64,000 nt of DNA from Hoeflea_A sp965228785 (GTDB lineage: Bacteria; Pseudomonadota; Alphaproteobacteria; Rhizobiales; Rhizobiaceae). Shown one piece after another: positions 42,474 to 51,667 of this stretch (the first letter of the stretch is position 1; each line of letters opens with the position of its first letter). The notes beneath the pieces were generated by a model. The model searched no databases, was not told where the DNA came from, and saw only the letters and a program-made list of their open reading frames with translations. The position numbers and the translations under genes were made by a program. The stretch is from assembly GCA_965228785.1 (NCBI GenBank), contig CBDDIF010000001.1, positions 1,674,001-1,738,000 of the forward strand. Direction: 5' to 3'.

Positions 42474-43697
42474 ATGAAATCAGGCGAAGTGCAGCTGGGA
42501 GACATCAAGTTCAACCCGGCTACACGAGCAGTTACTTTCAAGGACGGGCGCCCAGCCAAGTTGCGCAACAAATCCAAGGAGGTGCTGCGCTTTCTGGTCA
42601 ACAATCCGAGCCGCACGGTCACCAAGGACGAGGTGATGCAAGCCGTGTGGTCGGACGTGACCGTGTCCGACGAAGGGCTGGTCCAATGCATCGCCGATAT
42701 CCGCCGGGTCATCGGCAGGGATGCCAGACAAATCGTGGAGACCGTGCCGCGAGAGGGTTACCGCATGCACTTGCGGACCGAACAGCAGGCCCGGAGACGA
42801 ACACTTCTGCTTCCCCTTCTGTTCGGTGTCGCCGCGATGATTGTCATTGGAAGCATTTGGTTGCGCCCGTCGGAGATGGTGCAGCCAGAAGCATCATCAG
42901 AAGATGTGACTGCCGCCACCTCGCCTCCCGGCACAAGCAGCACGGAAGCCTATTTGGAGGTGCTCCAGGGGCGCGTGTCGGCAAACCGCTTCAGCAGCGA
43001 CGAAAGCCTGATCGCGGAGCGACATTTCCGCCGGGCGATTGAACTCGATCCGAACTTCTCACGAGCCTATGCTGAACTCGGCACCCTGTTCGCCGTTCGG
43101 TTCGAAAACGACTGGACTGTGTTGCAGGATGCCGACAGGGACAAAGCGCTCTTTTTTGCAGAAGAAGCAGTCGAACTAGACCCGGATTCGTGGCTGGGTC
43201 ACTATGCCCTGGGCAGGCTGCACAGTGTTTTCTCTGATTACAAGGTCGCCGAAGAGCATCTGGAACGCGCCATGAATTTGCAGCCGGACAATGAAGACGC
43301 GCGCGCCTATTACGGTATCGTGAAAAACTTCCAGGGCGACGCGAAGGGCGCTGTTGCCATTTTGGAACCGTCAGTAAAATCCCACCCTCATCCGCCCTAT
43401 TGGTACTATCTTGGATTAGGGAACGCCCTGTTCAACCTCGGTCAGCTCGATGCCGCGGAAGCAGCGCTCGACAAATGTCTCGAACTTTCGGCGAATTCAC
43501 CTTATTGCCTGCGGTACCTGATCGCCGTCTACGGGGAAACGGGGCGCGTAGCCGAGGCGCAGGCAGCCAGCCGAGCCTATGCGGATATGGGCTTCGAGCC
43601 GTCCGTCGGGGCCATCATGGACATGATGAAGTTTCATCATCCAGATGGGCGTGAGCGACTTGAGGGGGCCTATCGGGCAGCTGGCCTTCCCAACTGA
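42474..43697 (+). CDS. CadC-like membrane-anchored regulator with TPR domain
   Basis: A 407-residue one-component regulator. An OmpR-type winged helix (about 8-98) shows LRNKSKEVLRFLVNNPSRTVTKDEVMQAVW and ISPREGYRM-like VPREGYRM at the end. A single membrane helix (about 109-130, LLPLLFGVAAMIVIGSIWL) separates it from a C-terminal TPR-rich domain (about 150-400, several FxxxA-type helices such as AEEHLERAMNLQPDNEDARAYYG). The TPR domain faces the periplasm in CadC-type sensors. It is divergent from the secreted protein gene at 41703-42350. Confidence 0.82.
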   Translation: MKSGEVQLGDIKFNPATRAVTFKDGRPAKLRNKSKEVLRFLVNNPSRTVTKDEVMQAVWSDVTVSDEGLVQCIADIRRVIGRDARQIVETVPREGYRMHLRTEQQARRRTLLLPLLFGVAAMIVIGSIWLRPSEMVQPEASSEDVTAATSPPGTSSTEAYLEVLQGRVSANRFSSDESLIAERHFRRAIELDPNFSRAYAELGTLFAVRFENDWTVLQDADRDKALFFAEEAVELDPDSWLGHYALGRLHSVFSDYKVAEEHLERAMNLQPDNEDARAYYGIVKNFQGDAKGAVAILEPSVKSHPHPPYWYYLGLGNALFNLGQLDAAEAALDKCLELSANSPYCLRYLIAVYGETGRVAEAQAASRAYADMGFEPSVGAIMDMMKFHHPDGRERLEGAYRAAGLPN

Positions 43698-43732
43698 GCG
43701 GTTGTGCCTGGCTGAGGCAGCTCGACGTGTTG

Positions 43733-44557
43733 TCAAAACCGCTCGCCGATAAGACGATAGAACCAGAACGCCTCCTTCGTTTCGATGGCCTGATTGAGTA
43801 GGGCCGGCGAGAACCCGGTCGCCCGGCGAACGGCGCGGCCCATATGCGACTGGTCGGAATACCCAGCCTCGACGGCGATCTCCGCGAGAGGACTGTCGGA
43901 TTTCTCGCGCGATATCCGATGCAAGTTTTCAAAGGCGCTGAAGAAGTTCAAGGTCCTTTTTGTATGGCCGCTTAGTCGCTTGATACGCCGCTCCAGAGAG
44001 CGCAGGCTGCGGCCGGTGCCTGACATCGCCGCGCGAAGAAAAACGGAACGGCTCCAGTCCGCTATTCCGGTCGGATCGTGCCAACCCGTGGGCCGTCTGT
44101 CAGTCCAGGCGGCATTCAACGTTTGACAAAAGAATTCCCAGCCGGCGACCGGGTGCCGATCTGCAGCAAATTGCGCCATTGCAGTCACAAGGCACTGCGG
44201 GGCAAGCTTGTAATCCTCTGCGCCGCCCAGGCGGATCCAGGCGTCCGGATAAAGCCCGACTGTAATCGCTTCGACTTCCCCAGGCGCCCAGCTTGTAACG
44301 GGCATGTCCTGCGGACCCATGACGAAATGGGTCGGCAACGGCGCTATGTCTCGGGCGTACTGCCAGTCGCTTCCGGGAGGAAGCAGGCGCAACTCCCCGT
44401 AAATCACGCGCGTTACGGAGACCAATGGCGACGTCGGGAAGTGGTTCATGCGGTCGGCGTCGGACAGCACCACCCCTCGCGTGTTTCGGTATGCCGCCGC
44501 GAACAGGCAGCCGGACAACGATGGCGGAGGTAGAAGCAGTTTGGAGACCGGTCGCAA
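43733..44557 (-). CDS. AraC family transcriptional regulator
   Basis: A 274-residue AraC-type activator with the DNA-binding domain at the C-terminus (about 175-270), including SLRSLERRIKRLSGHTKRTLNFF and PLAEIAVEAGYSDQSHMGRAVRRATGFSP, the second recognition helix. The N-terminal 150 residues are the effector domain, which matches the type that begins RNTRGVVLSDADRMNHFPTSP. The only start that keeps this domain is TTG 44557; an ATG at 44449 would lose 36 residues. It is divergent from the alpha/beta hydrolase gene with 95 bp between, so the hydrolase is a likely target. Confidence 0.86.
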   Translation of the reverse strand: MRPVSKLLLPPPSLSGCLFAAAYRNTRGVVLSDADRMNHFPTSPLVSVTRVIYGELRLLPPGSDWQYARDIAPLPTHFVMGPQDMPVTSWAPGEVEAITVGLYPDAWIRLGGAEDYKLAPQCLVTAMAQFAADRHPVAGWEFFCQTLNAAWTDRRPTGWHDPTGIADWSRSVFLRAAMSGTGRSLRSLERRIKRLSGHTKRTLNFFSAFENLHRISREKSDSPLAEIAVEAGYSDQSHMGRAVRRATGFSPALLNQAIETKEAFWFYRLIGERF

Positions 44558-44652
44558 GGCAAATCCCGAAATGTCGCATTCGTTCTATATCCGCTTGCGG
44601 CCGGCAGGCAAAGGAAGGGTGTTGAACCCTTGCCCTTGCAGGATGACACCCG

Positions 44653-45699
44653 ATGGTCAAACTCACTTTCGCCGGCCCTCCGATGCTTCGGATCAGGAGC
44701 TTTGCTCTGCTGAACCGAATTGCCATCGCGACCTATTTTCGTCATGCGACGGGTCGCCGGCAGGCGCCTGACTGGGACGCTCATATGGAGATCGGCATTC
44801 GCTTTTGGCGAAACCAGTTCACCACCGCGATGCGTGATCCCGACATCAAAAGAGGTCGACTCCTGTTCGACAGTCTGAGAACGGAAACGGACGATCGTTA
44901 CGAGGTGACCGTTCGGCCAAATACCTCTCCACGGGGTCACTGGTATCAACCCGCGCGCAGAGGCGGCGAGACGATGCTGCTCTATTTCCATGGCGGCGGG
45001 TACACGTTCCACGGTGATGTCAGCGCTCGCTTTGCAGCTATGCTCGCACATCACACCGGCGCGACCCTCTTTGCTCCCGACTATCGACTGACGCCGGAAC
45101 ACCCCCATCCTGCCCAGGCTGATGATGCCTTTGCGGCTTGGTCCTGTCTGACCGAAAGAGCCCCGCCGGAAAAAATCGTGGTCGTTGGCGACAGCGCTGG
45201 CGGGCACATGGCCTTGATGCTGCTGCAAACGCTCAAGGCGAAGCGATTGACACAGCCGGCGTTGTGTATTGGCCTTTGCCCCTGGACGGATATCGGCGAT
45301 CGGGGGCAGAGTTTACGCGGCAATGACCGTTACGATCTGGTGCAGGGTTGGATGGCATTGAAGTTCGGAGAATGGCTCGATCCCGACGGGACCTTCGGCC
45401 GTGAGGCGCTTTCACCAATGTTTCAGGATTTTTCGGGCCTCGCACCGATCTATCTGCAAGCTGGCGGACGGGAAATCCTGCGGGACATGATTATCGAGTT
45501 TGCCGAAGCGCAAAAGCAGAAGGGCGCTGAGGTGATCCTCGATCTATGGCCCGACATGCCGCACAATTTTCAGGCCTATGACAGCTTGCACGCGTCTTCC
45601 ACCATGGCTTTGACAAGGTTGAGAGAAGCTATTGAGACAATCGCTGAAAAGAAGGAACGTCTCAAAGCATTGGATGGCATCACACTGGTATCAAATTGA
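44653..45699 (+). CDS. Alpha/beta hydrolase (hormone-sensitive-lipase-like)
   Basis: A 348-residue HSL-family esterase. It shows the HGGGYTF oxyanion motif, the nucleophile elbow GDSAGG (Ser), a putative acid in LAPIYLQAGGREIL near 265-275 and a His in PDMPHNFQAYDS. HSL-type enzymes act on short acyl esters; some bacterial members are acetylesterases. It is divergent from an AraC gene that may control it. An upstream AGGAT provides a modest ribosome site for ATG 44653. Confidence 0.88.
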   Translation: MVKLTFAGPPMLRIRSFALLNRIAIATYFRHATGRRQAPDWDAHMEIGIRFWRNQFTTAMRDPDIKRGRLLFDSLRTETDDRYEVTVRPNTSPRGHWYQPARRGGETMLLYFHGGGYTFHGDVSARFAAMLAHHTGATLFAPDYRLTPEHPHPAQADDAFAAWSCLTERAPPEKIVVVGDSAGGHMALMLLQTLKAKRLTQPALCIGLCPWTDIGDRGQSLRGNDRYDLVQGWMALKFGEWLDPDGTFGREALSPMFQDFSGLAPIYLQAGGREILRDMIIEFAEAQKQKGAEVILDLWPDMPHNFQAYDSLHASSTMALTRLREAIETIAEKKERLKALDGITLVSN

Positions 45700-45715
45700 C
45701 GGCGACATTATTCAG

Positions 45716-47242
45716 TCAAGCCTCTCGAGGCCGGATCATCCAGACGAAAGCAAGCACCACCAGGGCCAGGATCACCGGCACCGGTGCCAGCCAGTTCCCG
45801 ACGGCGAAAAGGGCGGCGGCGCCTGCCCAGCAGATGGATGAAAAGGCCTCGGCAAATGTGGCGATCTTGGAGGAGGCGTGGCGGTGGCGAAAATGGCTGC
45901 GTTTCGCCTGGGCTCGGAACCAGACCTGCATGGCTGTCGCGGCCGAAGCCGACAATATCAGGCAGATGGCCGTCACCAATGCAGCAAAGGGGTCGATGAT
46001 GGCGAGAAATAGCAGCAGGGGCGCAACGACGATGCTGACGCCGATCAGCACCGCTTCGATCTTTGCACGCAGGCCGGCGCGCGGTTGCATCGGCGCGGTT
46101 TGCACCAGGTCCGGTGCATCTTCGCCGCAGATCGCCAACCAGGCGAGCCCTCCCGCCAACTGGCCAGAGGCCATGACAACCACCGGGACGACAACAATGA
46201 CGGCGCCAATATCTGCACCATAGTTGCGCCACAACAGCACCGCCGGAACGAGCAGATAGAGCATCTGCATCAATGTTTGGGACAGCAGCCAGGGGTCACG
46301 CGCCAGCAGCATCAATTCCTTGCGCCGCAGGGTTTGGCGCATGCTTCGGGAGCGGAAACCCGATGGTTGCCGTCGGTTGGTGCCGCTTTGCTCACGAACG
46401 CCCGCGGTCGACAGCGCAAGTTCGGCGAACCGGCCCGAATAGGCACGGATGGAAAGGGCCAGAAGTGCAAACCCGGCCAGCGTGAAGACAAGCGTGGCGA
46501 CGACGTCGCCGGAAAGAGCACGTGCCGGGATCCACAGCAGCGATCCGGTGTCAGGCAGGACTGCGGTCACCTCCGGCGCGGTCAGCACGCTGAGGCGCGA
46601 AAGATTGCCAAAGTAGAGCACGGCAATGAGCTGCATAGCGATGGCGAAACCGGCTCCGATGACAGCCGCCAGGATCTGGGCAATGGAGCGGGTTCGCTTC
46701 GGTCCGACCGTGCGAAACAGAAGGACTGCGATGGTCAGCGAAATTGCCGTCGCGATTGCCGCCATCGACAAGAGGGCCGCATATCCAAGCAACCAGACCG
46801 GGCCTTCCATCACCGCCATCACGTTGAAAAATGGTGCCGCGAGCAGCCCCGACATGACCACGCTGGTCAGGGCAACGGCCAGAATTCGGATGGTGAAGAT
46901 CCGCGCCGATGGCGCTGGCGAGGTCAGGATGAGATCGAGATCGGCCCTGGCATAAAAGGCGCGTGTCACCGATTCCAGCGACTGCGACACCATCAGGCAG
47001 AGCGACACCAGGGCGCAGCCACTTATGAAAACGTAGATCGCCTTGGGATCGGTGGCAGCCAGATCGACGGATCCGGTCACCGTCAGCCAGGCAACGACAT
47101 GCATGCCGATGACGAACACTGCGAGAGCGAGGCCCGCAATGATTTTGCGGCGTGGCTTGCCGCGCAGAAGCAAAGCCGTCCAGTCGCGCCAGAACAGGCC
47201 AACCTCGTGACGGGCGAACCAGGCCAGGGAGGCGGTTGACAT
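45716..47242 (-). CDS. ABC transporter permease
   Basis: A 508-residue integral membrane protein with about 12 hydrophobic segments, paired with an ATPase gene immediately upstream, whose stop overlaps its start by one base (TGATG). It resembles ABC-2-type exporters with a large extracytoplasmic loop between the two halves; the substrate cannot be predicted. The membrane domain repeats (residues 55-260 and 320-500) suggest an internal duplication. Confidence 0.82.
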   Translation of the reverse strand: MSTASLAWFARHEVGLFWRDWTALLLRGKPRRKIIAGLALAVFVIGMHVVAWLTVTGSVDLAATDPKAIYVFISGCALVSLCLMVSQSLESVTRAFYARADLDLILTSPAPSARIFTIRILAVALTSVVMSGLLAAPFFNVMAVMEGPVWLLGYAALLSMAAIATAISLTIAVLLFRTVGPKRTRSIAQILAAVIGAGFAIAMQLIAVLYFGNLSRLSVLTAPEVTAVLPDTGSLLWIPARALSGDVVATLVFTLAGFALLALSIRAYSGRFAELALSTAGVREQSGTNRRQPSGFRSRSMRQTLRRKELMLLARDPWLLSQTLMQMLYLLVPAVLLWRNYGADIGAVIVVVPVVVMASGQLAGGLAWLAICGEDAPDLVQTAPMQPRAGLRAKIEAVLIGVSIVVAPLLLFLAIIDPFAALVTAICLILSASAATAMQVWFRAQAKRSHFRHRHASSKIATFAEAFSSICWAGAAALFAVGNWLAPVPVILALVVLAFVWMIRPREA

Positions 47243-48018
47243 CAGGCGACAGCAACCGCGCTTGCGGGACTGGCGTCATCCACCAGGTCGAGGAAGATGT
47301 CCTCGAGGTTTGAGCCGTCACGGCCGGATCTGGCTCGAAGTTCTTCCAGTGTTCCCTCGGCGATCAGCCGACCGCAATCGATCACACCGATCCGCTGTGC
47401 CATGCGTTCCGCAACTTCCAGAATATGGGTGGTCATGATAACGGTGACGCCCGTTTTGACGCGTTCCAGCAGCACGTTCTTGACCTGCCGTGCCGACCCG
47501 GCATCAAGGCCCGTAAGCGGTTCGTCCAGGATGATCAGTCGTGGTTCATGCACCAGTGCTCCGGCCAGCGCCACTTTCTGACGCATGCCTTTGGAAAATC
47601 CACCGCAACGCTCGTGCGCATGAGGCGCGAGTCCCAACCAGTCAAGCAGATCCGCGGCGCGGGCCTCGGCGACGCCGGCCTCAACACCCCACAGTCCCGC
47701 GACGAATTCGAGATATTCGAACGGCGACAGCTTGTCATAGATCATCGGCTCGTCGGAAACCCAGGCGACGATGCGTTTGGCTTCGACCGGATTGTAGAGG
47801 GCATTGATGCCGAATATCGAAATGGCGCCTGAATCGGGCGGCAGCAGACCCGCTACCATGCGCAACGTGGTTGTCTTGCCGGCACCGTTTGGCCCCAGCA
47901 ACGCGTAGAACTCTCCCGCCTCGATCCGTAGGTCGAGCCCGCAAACGGCAGGTTTGTCGAAGCTCTTCTGCAGGCCGGCTATTTCCAGCGCCGGAGCATC
48001 TTGCGTCTGAATCGTCAT
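47242..48018 (-). CDS. ABC transporter ATP-binding protein
   Basis: A 258-residue ABC ATPase. Walker A is LLGPNGAGKTTT (about 44-52), the signature is GFSKGMRQKVALAGAL instead of strict LSGGQ, Walker B is RLIILDEPLTGLDAGS, and the H-loop is VIMTTHILEVAERMAQR. It energises the adjacent permease (encoded 1 bp later). The signature variant FSKGM is common in ABC-2 exporters. ATG 48018 starts MTIQTQDAPALEIAGLQKSF; an upstream frame is open but not needed. Confidence 0.93.
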   Translation of the reverse strand: MTIQTQDAPALEIAGLQKSFDKPAVCGLDLRIEAGEFYALLGPNGAGKTTTLRMVAGLLPPDSGAISIFGINALYNPVEAKRIVAWVSDEPMIYDKLSPFEYLEFVAGLWGVEAGVAEARAADLLDWLGLAPHAHERCGGFSKGMRQKVALAGALVHEPRLIILDEPLTGLDAGSARQVKNVLLERVKTGVTVIMTTHILEVAERMAQRIGVIDCGRLIAEGTLEELRARSGRDGSNLEDIFLDLVDDASPASAVAVA

Positions 48019-48140
48019 TGAATTCCCGAACGCTGATCCGCAGGAACGACATATCCTGCCTGTCGGGGACAAGCTTTTAGCGCAAGCCCGTTGAGAGCAG
48101 GTAAACAGCCGGGATGAATTCCGAGCGAATGATTATCCGG

Positions 48141-49049
48141 TCACTTGAAGATGTCTGGCACGAAGGTCTGGTCGGTGATCGGCGGCCGGACATAGCCGCT
48201 CGCTTCCTGGCGAGGGGGCAGATCGATCTCCGCTGGCGTCAGGTCCTCATAGGGGATCAGAGACAGCAGATGGCTGATGCAATTCAGCCGCGCACGTTTC
48301 TTGACGTCGGCCTCGACCACATACCAGGGTGCCTGCTTGATGTCGGTGTGGGCGAACATTTCGTCTTTTGCCATGGAATACTGCACCCAGCGCTTGCGCG
48401 ACTCGACATCCATCGGCGACAGTTTCCAACGCTTTGTCGGAATGTGGATGCGGGCCTGGAACCGCCGCTCCTGCTCTTCGTCACTGACGGAGAACCAGTA
48501 TTTGATCAGAAGCAGGCCTGAGCGCACGAGCATCCGCTCGAACTCCGGGCAGGAGCGCATGAATTCCTGGTATTCGGCATCCGTGCAAAAGCCCATCACC
48601 CGCTCGACACCGGCCCGGTTGTACCAGGAGCGGTCAAACAGCACCATTTCGCCGGCGGTGGGCAGGTGCTGGACGTAACGTTGGAAGTACCACTGGTTCT
48701 TTTCCCGTTCCGTGGGTGTTCCAAGGGCGACAACACGGCAGACGCGCGGGTTGAGGCTTTCCGTTATCCGCTTGATGACGCCGCCCTTGCCAGCCGCATC
48801 GCGGCCCTCAAAAATGACGGCAACCTTCAGGCCCTTGTGCTTGATCCATTCCTGCAGTTTGACCAGCTCAACCTGCAATTCGGCAAGCTTGGCTTCGTAC
48901 TTCCGGGTGCTGAGTTTCTTTTGCGCCGGCCGAATTGCCGCCAGACCATTGGCGGACATTGCTTCGGTTTCCGGGCTGGTGACGGCATTGTCGAGATCGG
49001 CAACCAATTGACTTAACTCCCCAACCATCAGTGAACGGACGCAGTACAT
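48141..49049 (-). CDS. ppk2: Polyphosphate kinase 2 (PPK2), copy 2
   Basis: A PPK2 of about 302 residues, clearly related to copy 1. It shares Walker A GRDAAGKGG, the LFDRSWYNRAGVERVM lid and the KKRARLNCISHLL C-terminus, with roughly two-thirds of core residues identical by eye. N-terminal extensions differ: here about 75 residues precede the core and contain NGLAAIRPAQKKL. I chose ATG 49049 because GGGGA and AAGGG lie just upstream; ATG 49028 or an upstream start at 49142 remain possible. It is divergent from the small GrlR-like gene. Confidence 0.92.
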   Translation of the reverse strand: MYCVRSLMVGELSQLVADLDNAVTSPETEAMSANGLAAIRPAQKKLSTRKYEAKLAELQVELVKLQEWIKHKGLKVAVIFEGRDAAGKGGVIKRITESLNPRVCRVVALGTPTEREKNQWYFQRYVQHLPTAGEMVLFDRSWYNRAGVERVMGFCTDAEYQEFMRSCPEFERMLVRSGLLLIKYWFSVSDEEQERRFQARIHIPTKRWKLSPMDVESRKRWVQYSMAKDEMFAHTDIKQAPWYVVEADVKKRARLNCISHLLSLIPYEDLTPAEIDLPPRQEASGYVRPPITDQTFVPDIFK

Positions 49050-49125
49050 CCCTTTCCCCGTTGCAACTATATCGGTTATCGCAGCCGTGTGGTAGTCTCG
49101 ATACATTGGAACATGGAGCGTTTTG

Positions 49126-49467
49126 ATGGCAGTCGAAGGCATCTGGACAGGCGAAATCTACAGTGTGTTCGGCTGGGAGAGCAGCGGCGTCTTCGTGCTC
49201 GAGGAGAGCGGCCGGGTTATCGGCGGTGATCACCGTCAATACACAATGGGAACCTACACGCTCACGGACGGCCAATTCCACGCCGAACTGAAGGTGCACT
49301 ATTACGGGCCTCCGCGAACAGTCTACGGAGAAACCGCCGAACAGTTCACCACCGTTATCGACGCAACCCTCAAGGATGGGATTATCGAGGGTATGATCGG
49401 CCGGCCCGATCGGCCTGAATACGATCTTCAGGTGCGCCTGACAAAGCGCATGGACTTGCCTGCCTGA
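49126..49467 (+). CDS. Small GrlR-like protein
   Basis: A 113-residue cytosolic protein, beta-rich, starting MAVEGIWTGEIYSVFGWESSGVFVLE, with LTDGQFHAELKVHYYG later. The pattern resembles the GrlR/lipocalin-like small regulators, which act as negative regulators or ligand-binding units in other bacteria. The similarity is modest, and no type III secretion gene is near. GGAG precedes the ATG. Confidence 0.5.
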   Translation: MAVEGIWTGEIYSVFGWESSGVFVLEESGRVIGGDHRQYTMGTYTLTDGQFHAELKVHYYGPPRTVYGETAEQFTTVIDATLKDGIIEGMIGRPDRPEYDLQVRLTKRMDLPA

Positions 49468-49470
49468 GAG

Positions 49471-50889
49471 CTATTGCAGTGATGGACGCACAGTCACGAA
49501 GCGCATCATCGCAACCAACGAAATCAGGGCGATCGGCAGGGTTCCGGCGAACAAAATGAATGCGACGTTGTCGAGTTGATCCGCAGTTGGTGCATCGGCA
49601 AATCCAGCCGCGTTGGCGAGGATGCCGCTGACCGACGCGCCGAGGGCAATGCCGAGCCGACTCACCGTTGGTAGACCGCCCGACAGGCGTTCGACATCAT
49701 CAGTCGGCGTCAGGCTGCGTGAACGCCGAATGATAAAGGTCCAGGCGGTGCCGTAGCCAACGCCCTCCATCGTCGCGAAGATTGCGATCAGCCAGACCGG
49801 ACCGTTGGGCACGGCATAGATCAAACCGACCAGGCTGACGGCGACAAGCATCATTCCCACCGCAATCAGGATCGGGTCGTAGCGCTCGGGCGTGCCTGAA
49901 ACGATGATGGCGGCAACGGTCCAGCCAATGGCAACTGCCGCAACGACGTAACCTGCCGTCAGTGCCGATGTGCCGTGTATCGAGGTCATCAGCAGCGGCC
50001 CATAGGTCGTCAGGCCCATGGTGGCGATGTTCATGGTCAGCACCATGAGCAATGCTGCACCCAGAGCCGTTCGAGGATCGAACGGCTGTCTTGGCAGCAA
50101 GCGATTGGTCGGATTGCGTCCGTCGATCCACAGAAATGCCCCGAGGAAGACGAACCCAGCGGCCAGATAGAGAGGTGTCCCGGTGGCGGTAACCTCGATG
50201 CCGCTATAGGCGATGAAGACGACCCCCATAGACAGGATCGCTAGGCGAAGAAGTGGTATTCGGCCTGGGCTGTCGCCGGTGCTTGGCCGCTCCTTGACCT
50301 GCAGTCCCAGAAGGACGAATGCCGCCAGAAGGACCGCCTGTGCCCCGAAAAAAACGAAACCCATGCGCCAGGTGGAGTAGGTGACGAAAGTGCCGCCGAT
50401 GAGTGGTCCGAGAAAGGCGGATGCGCCCCAGAGCGCCGAAATGGCGGCCATGACCCGCGCGGTCAGGCGTGGCGGAAACAGTGTTGCCGTTGCGATGAAG
50501 CTCATCGCTGTCAGCGCTCCACCACCGAGCCCCTGAAACAACCGCCCGGCAAGGAGAATCTCCATGTTGGGTGCACTTGCGCTGATCAGGCACCCGGCGG
50601 CGAATGTCACCGCTGCGACGGCCATTGGTCGGCGGACTCCGGATTTCAGCGCGATCAATCCGCTGGTCGCACCGGCGATAATCGAGCCGATTTCGTAAAG
50701 AGCCGAGGTCCAGGCGACGAGCGCCCGGCCACCGATTTCGGCAACGATCGATGGCAGCATCGTTGCCACGATCAAGCTGTCGGCAGCATGGAGCCACACA
50801 CCAAGACAGACCAGAAGCAGCCGCGAGGCGTAGGAGCGGTTGAGAATCTCGCTCCAGCCAACATGGGTCTCTGTGACATTGACCTTCAT
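49471..50889 (-). CDS. MFS transporter
   Basis: A 472-residue major facilitator superfamily exporter with 12 to 14 membrane helices. Loop 2-3 motif is GATSGLIALKSGVRRPM, and helix ends include GRLFQGLGGGALTAMSF and GPLIGGTFV. The layout resembles the DHA2-type 14-helix drug exporters. It is divergent from the SufR-like regulator (64-bp intergenic region), which probably represses it. Substrate unknown. Confidence 0.88.
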   Translation of the reverse strand: MKVNVTETHVGWSEILNRSYASRLLLVCLGVWLHAADSLIVATMLPSIVAEIGGRALVAWTSALYEIGSIIAGATSGLIALKSGVRRPMAVAAVTFAAGCLISASAPNMEILLAGRLFQGLGGGALTAMSFIATATLFPPRLTARVMAAISALWGASAFLGPLIGGTFVTYSTWRMGFVFFGAQAVLLAAFVLLGLQVKERPSTGDSPGRIPLLRLAILSMGVVFIAYSGIEVTATGTPLYLAAGFVFLGAFLWIDGRNPTNRLLPRQPFDPRTALGAALLMVLTMNIATMGLTTYGPLLMTSIHGTSALTAGYVVAAVAIGWTVAAIIVSGTPERYDPILIAVGMMLVAVSLVGLIYAVPNGPVWLIAIFATMEGVGYGTAWTFIIRRSRSLTPTDDVERLSGGLPTVSRLGIALGASVSGILANAAGFADAPTADQLDNVAFILFAGTLPIALISLVAMMRFVTVRPSLQ

Positions 50890-50904
50890 CAGGCAACACC
50901 TTAA

Positions 50905-50939
50905 AATAAGTAGAAGCTTAAAAAAAGCACAAACTTATT
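50905..50939. promoter_or_regulatory. AATAAGT...ACTTATT inverted repeat, candidate operator
   Basis: AATAAGT (50905-50911) and ACTTATT (50933-50939) form a 7-bp inverted repeat with a 21-base spacer in the 63-bp AT-rich gap between the divergent MFS and Cys-rich regulator genes. The place fits an operator for the regulator, but the spacer is long for one dimer site. Confidence 0.45.
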
Positions 50940-50952
50940 AAAAAGGCAACAG

Positions 50953-51585
50953 GTGACGTCGACCTCCGAGGAAAGATTGCTTTTTCTGTTGAAGAGCAAA
51001 GGTGCCCAGACTGCCCAGGACGCCGGTGAAGCGCTGGGGATCACGACACCGGGTGCGCAACAGCAACTGGCGCGGCTCGCGACCAACGGGCTGGTTTTGC
51101 CGGAGGATCGGAAACAGGCGCGTGGTCGGCCGAAGCGGTATTGGTCCCTGACCGACGAGGGGCATGCGCGCTTTCCGGACAGCCATGCGGATCTGACCAT
51201 CGAACTGATCAACGCAACACGCACGGTTTTCGGCGATGAGGGACTGGATCGTCTGATCGACCATCGGGAGCGGCAAACCCACAGCCGATACAAGTCAGAA
51301 CTCGAAGGGTTGATGTCTCTGGAAGAACGGATCGATCGGCTGGTGAAAATGCGTTCTGCGGAAGGCTACATGGCGGAATGGCAGCGCGAATCCGAAGGGC
51401 GGTATTTGCTTATCGAAAACCACTGCCCCGTCTGCGCCGCGGCGACGCTTTGCCAGGGTCTCTGTCGCTCGGAACTTCAGATGTTTCGGTCGCTGCTGGG
51501 CCCGGATGCGTCGGTTGAGCGTACTGACCACATTCTGGCCGGCGCGCGGCGCTGTGCTTACCGGATTGAGGCCGCGGCTCACTGA
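50953..51585 (+). CDS. SufR/DeoR-like HTH regulator with Cys motif
   Basis: A 210-residue winged-helix regulator. The N-terminal HTH (about 5-65) reads LFLLKSKGAQTAQDAGEALGITTPGAQQQL, with a basic RGRPKRYWSL wing. The C-terminal 60 residues contain HCPVCAAATLCQGLC and a late RCAYRI. This arrangement resembles the Fe-S-binding SufR/DeoR-like family, where Cys ligands form an iron-sulphur cluster and make the repressor redox-responsive. The GTG start at 50953 follows AAGG. It is divergent from an MFS gene that it probably controls. Confidence 0.8.
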   Translation: MTSTSEERLLFLLKSKGAQTAQDAGEALGITTPGAQQQLARLATNGLVLPEDRKQARGRPKRYWSLTDEGHARFPDSHADLTIELINATRTVFGDEGLDRLIDHRERQTHSRYKSELEGLMSLEERIDRLVKMRSAEGYMAEWQRESEGRYLLIENHCPVCAAATLCQGLCRSELQMFRSLLGPDASVERTDHILAGARRCAYRIEAAAH

Positions 51586-51667
51586 GCCCCTAAACCGCCC
51601 CCAAATTTCTAAGGAAAGTTTTTACCCGGATGTGGCAGTTGTTTGCATACAACGGTGACCAGGCGAC

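Noticed and set aside
44446..45228. 260-residue minus-strand frame overlapping the alpha/beta hydrolase gene
   Set aside because: It is opposite the HGGGYTF and GDSAGG motifs of the hydrolase and shows no domain of its own.
46085..47239. 384-residue open frame opposite the ABC permease
   Set aside because: It is a low-complexity, Gln/Arg-rich shadow of the hydrophobic permease coding strand.
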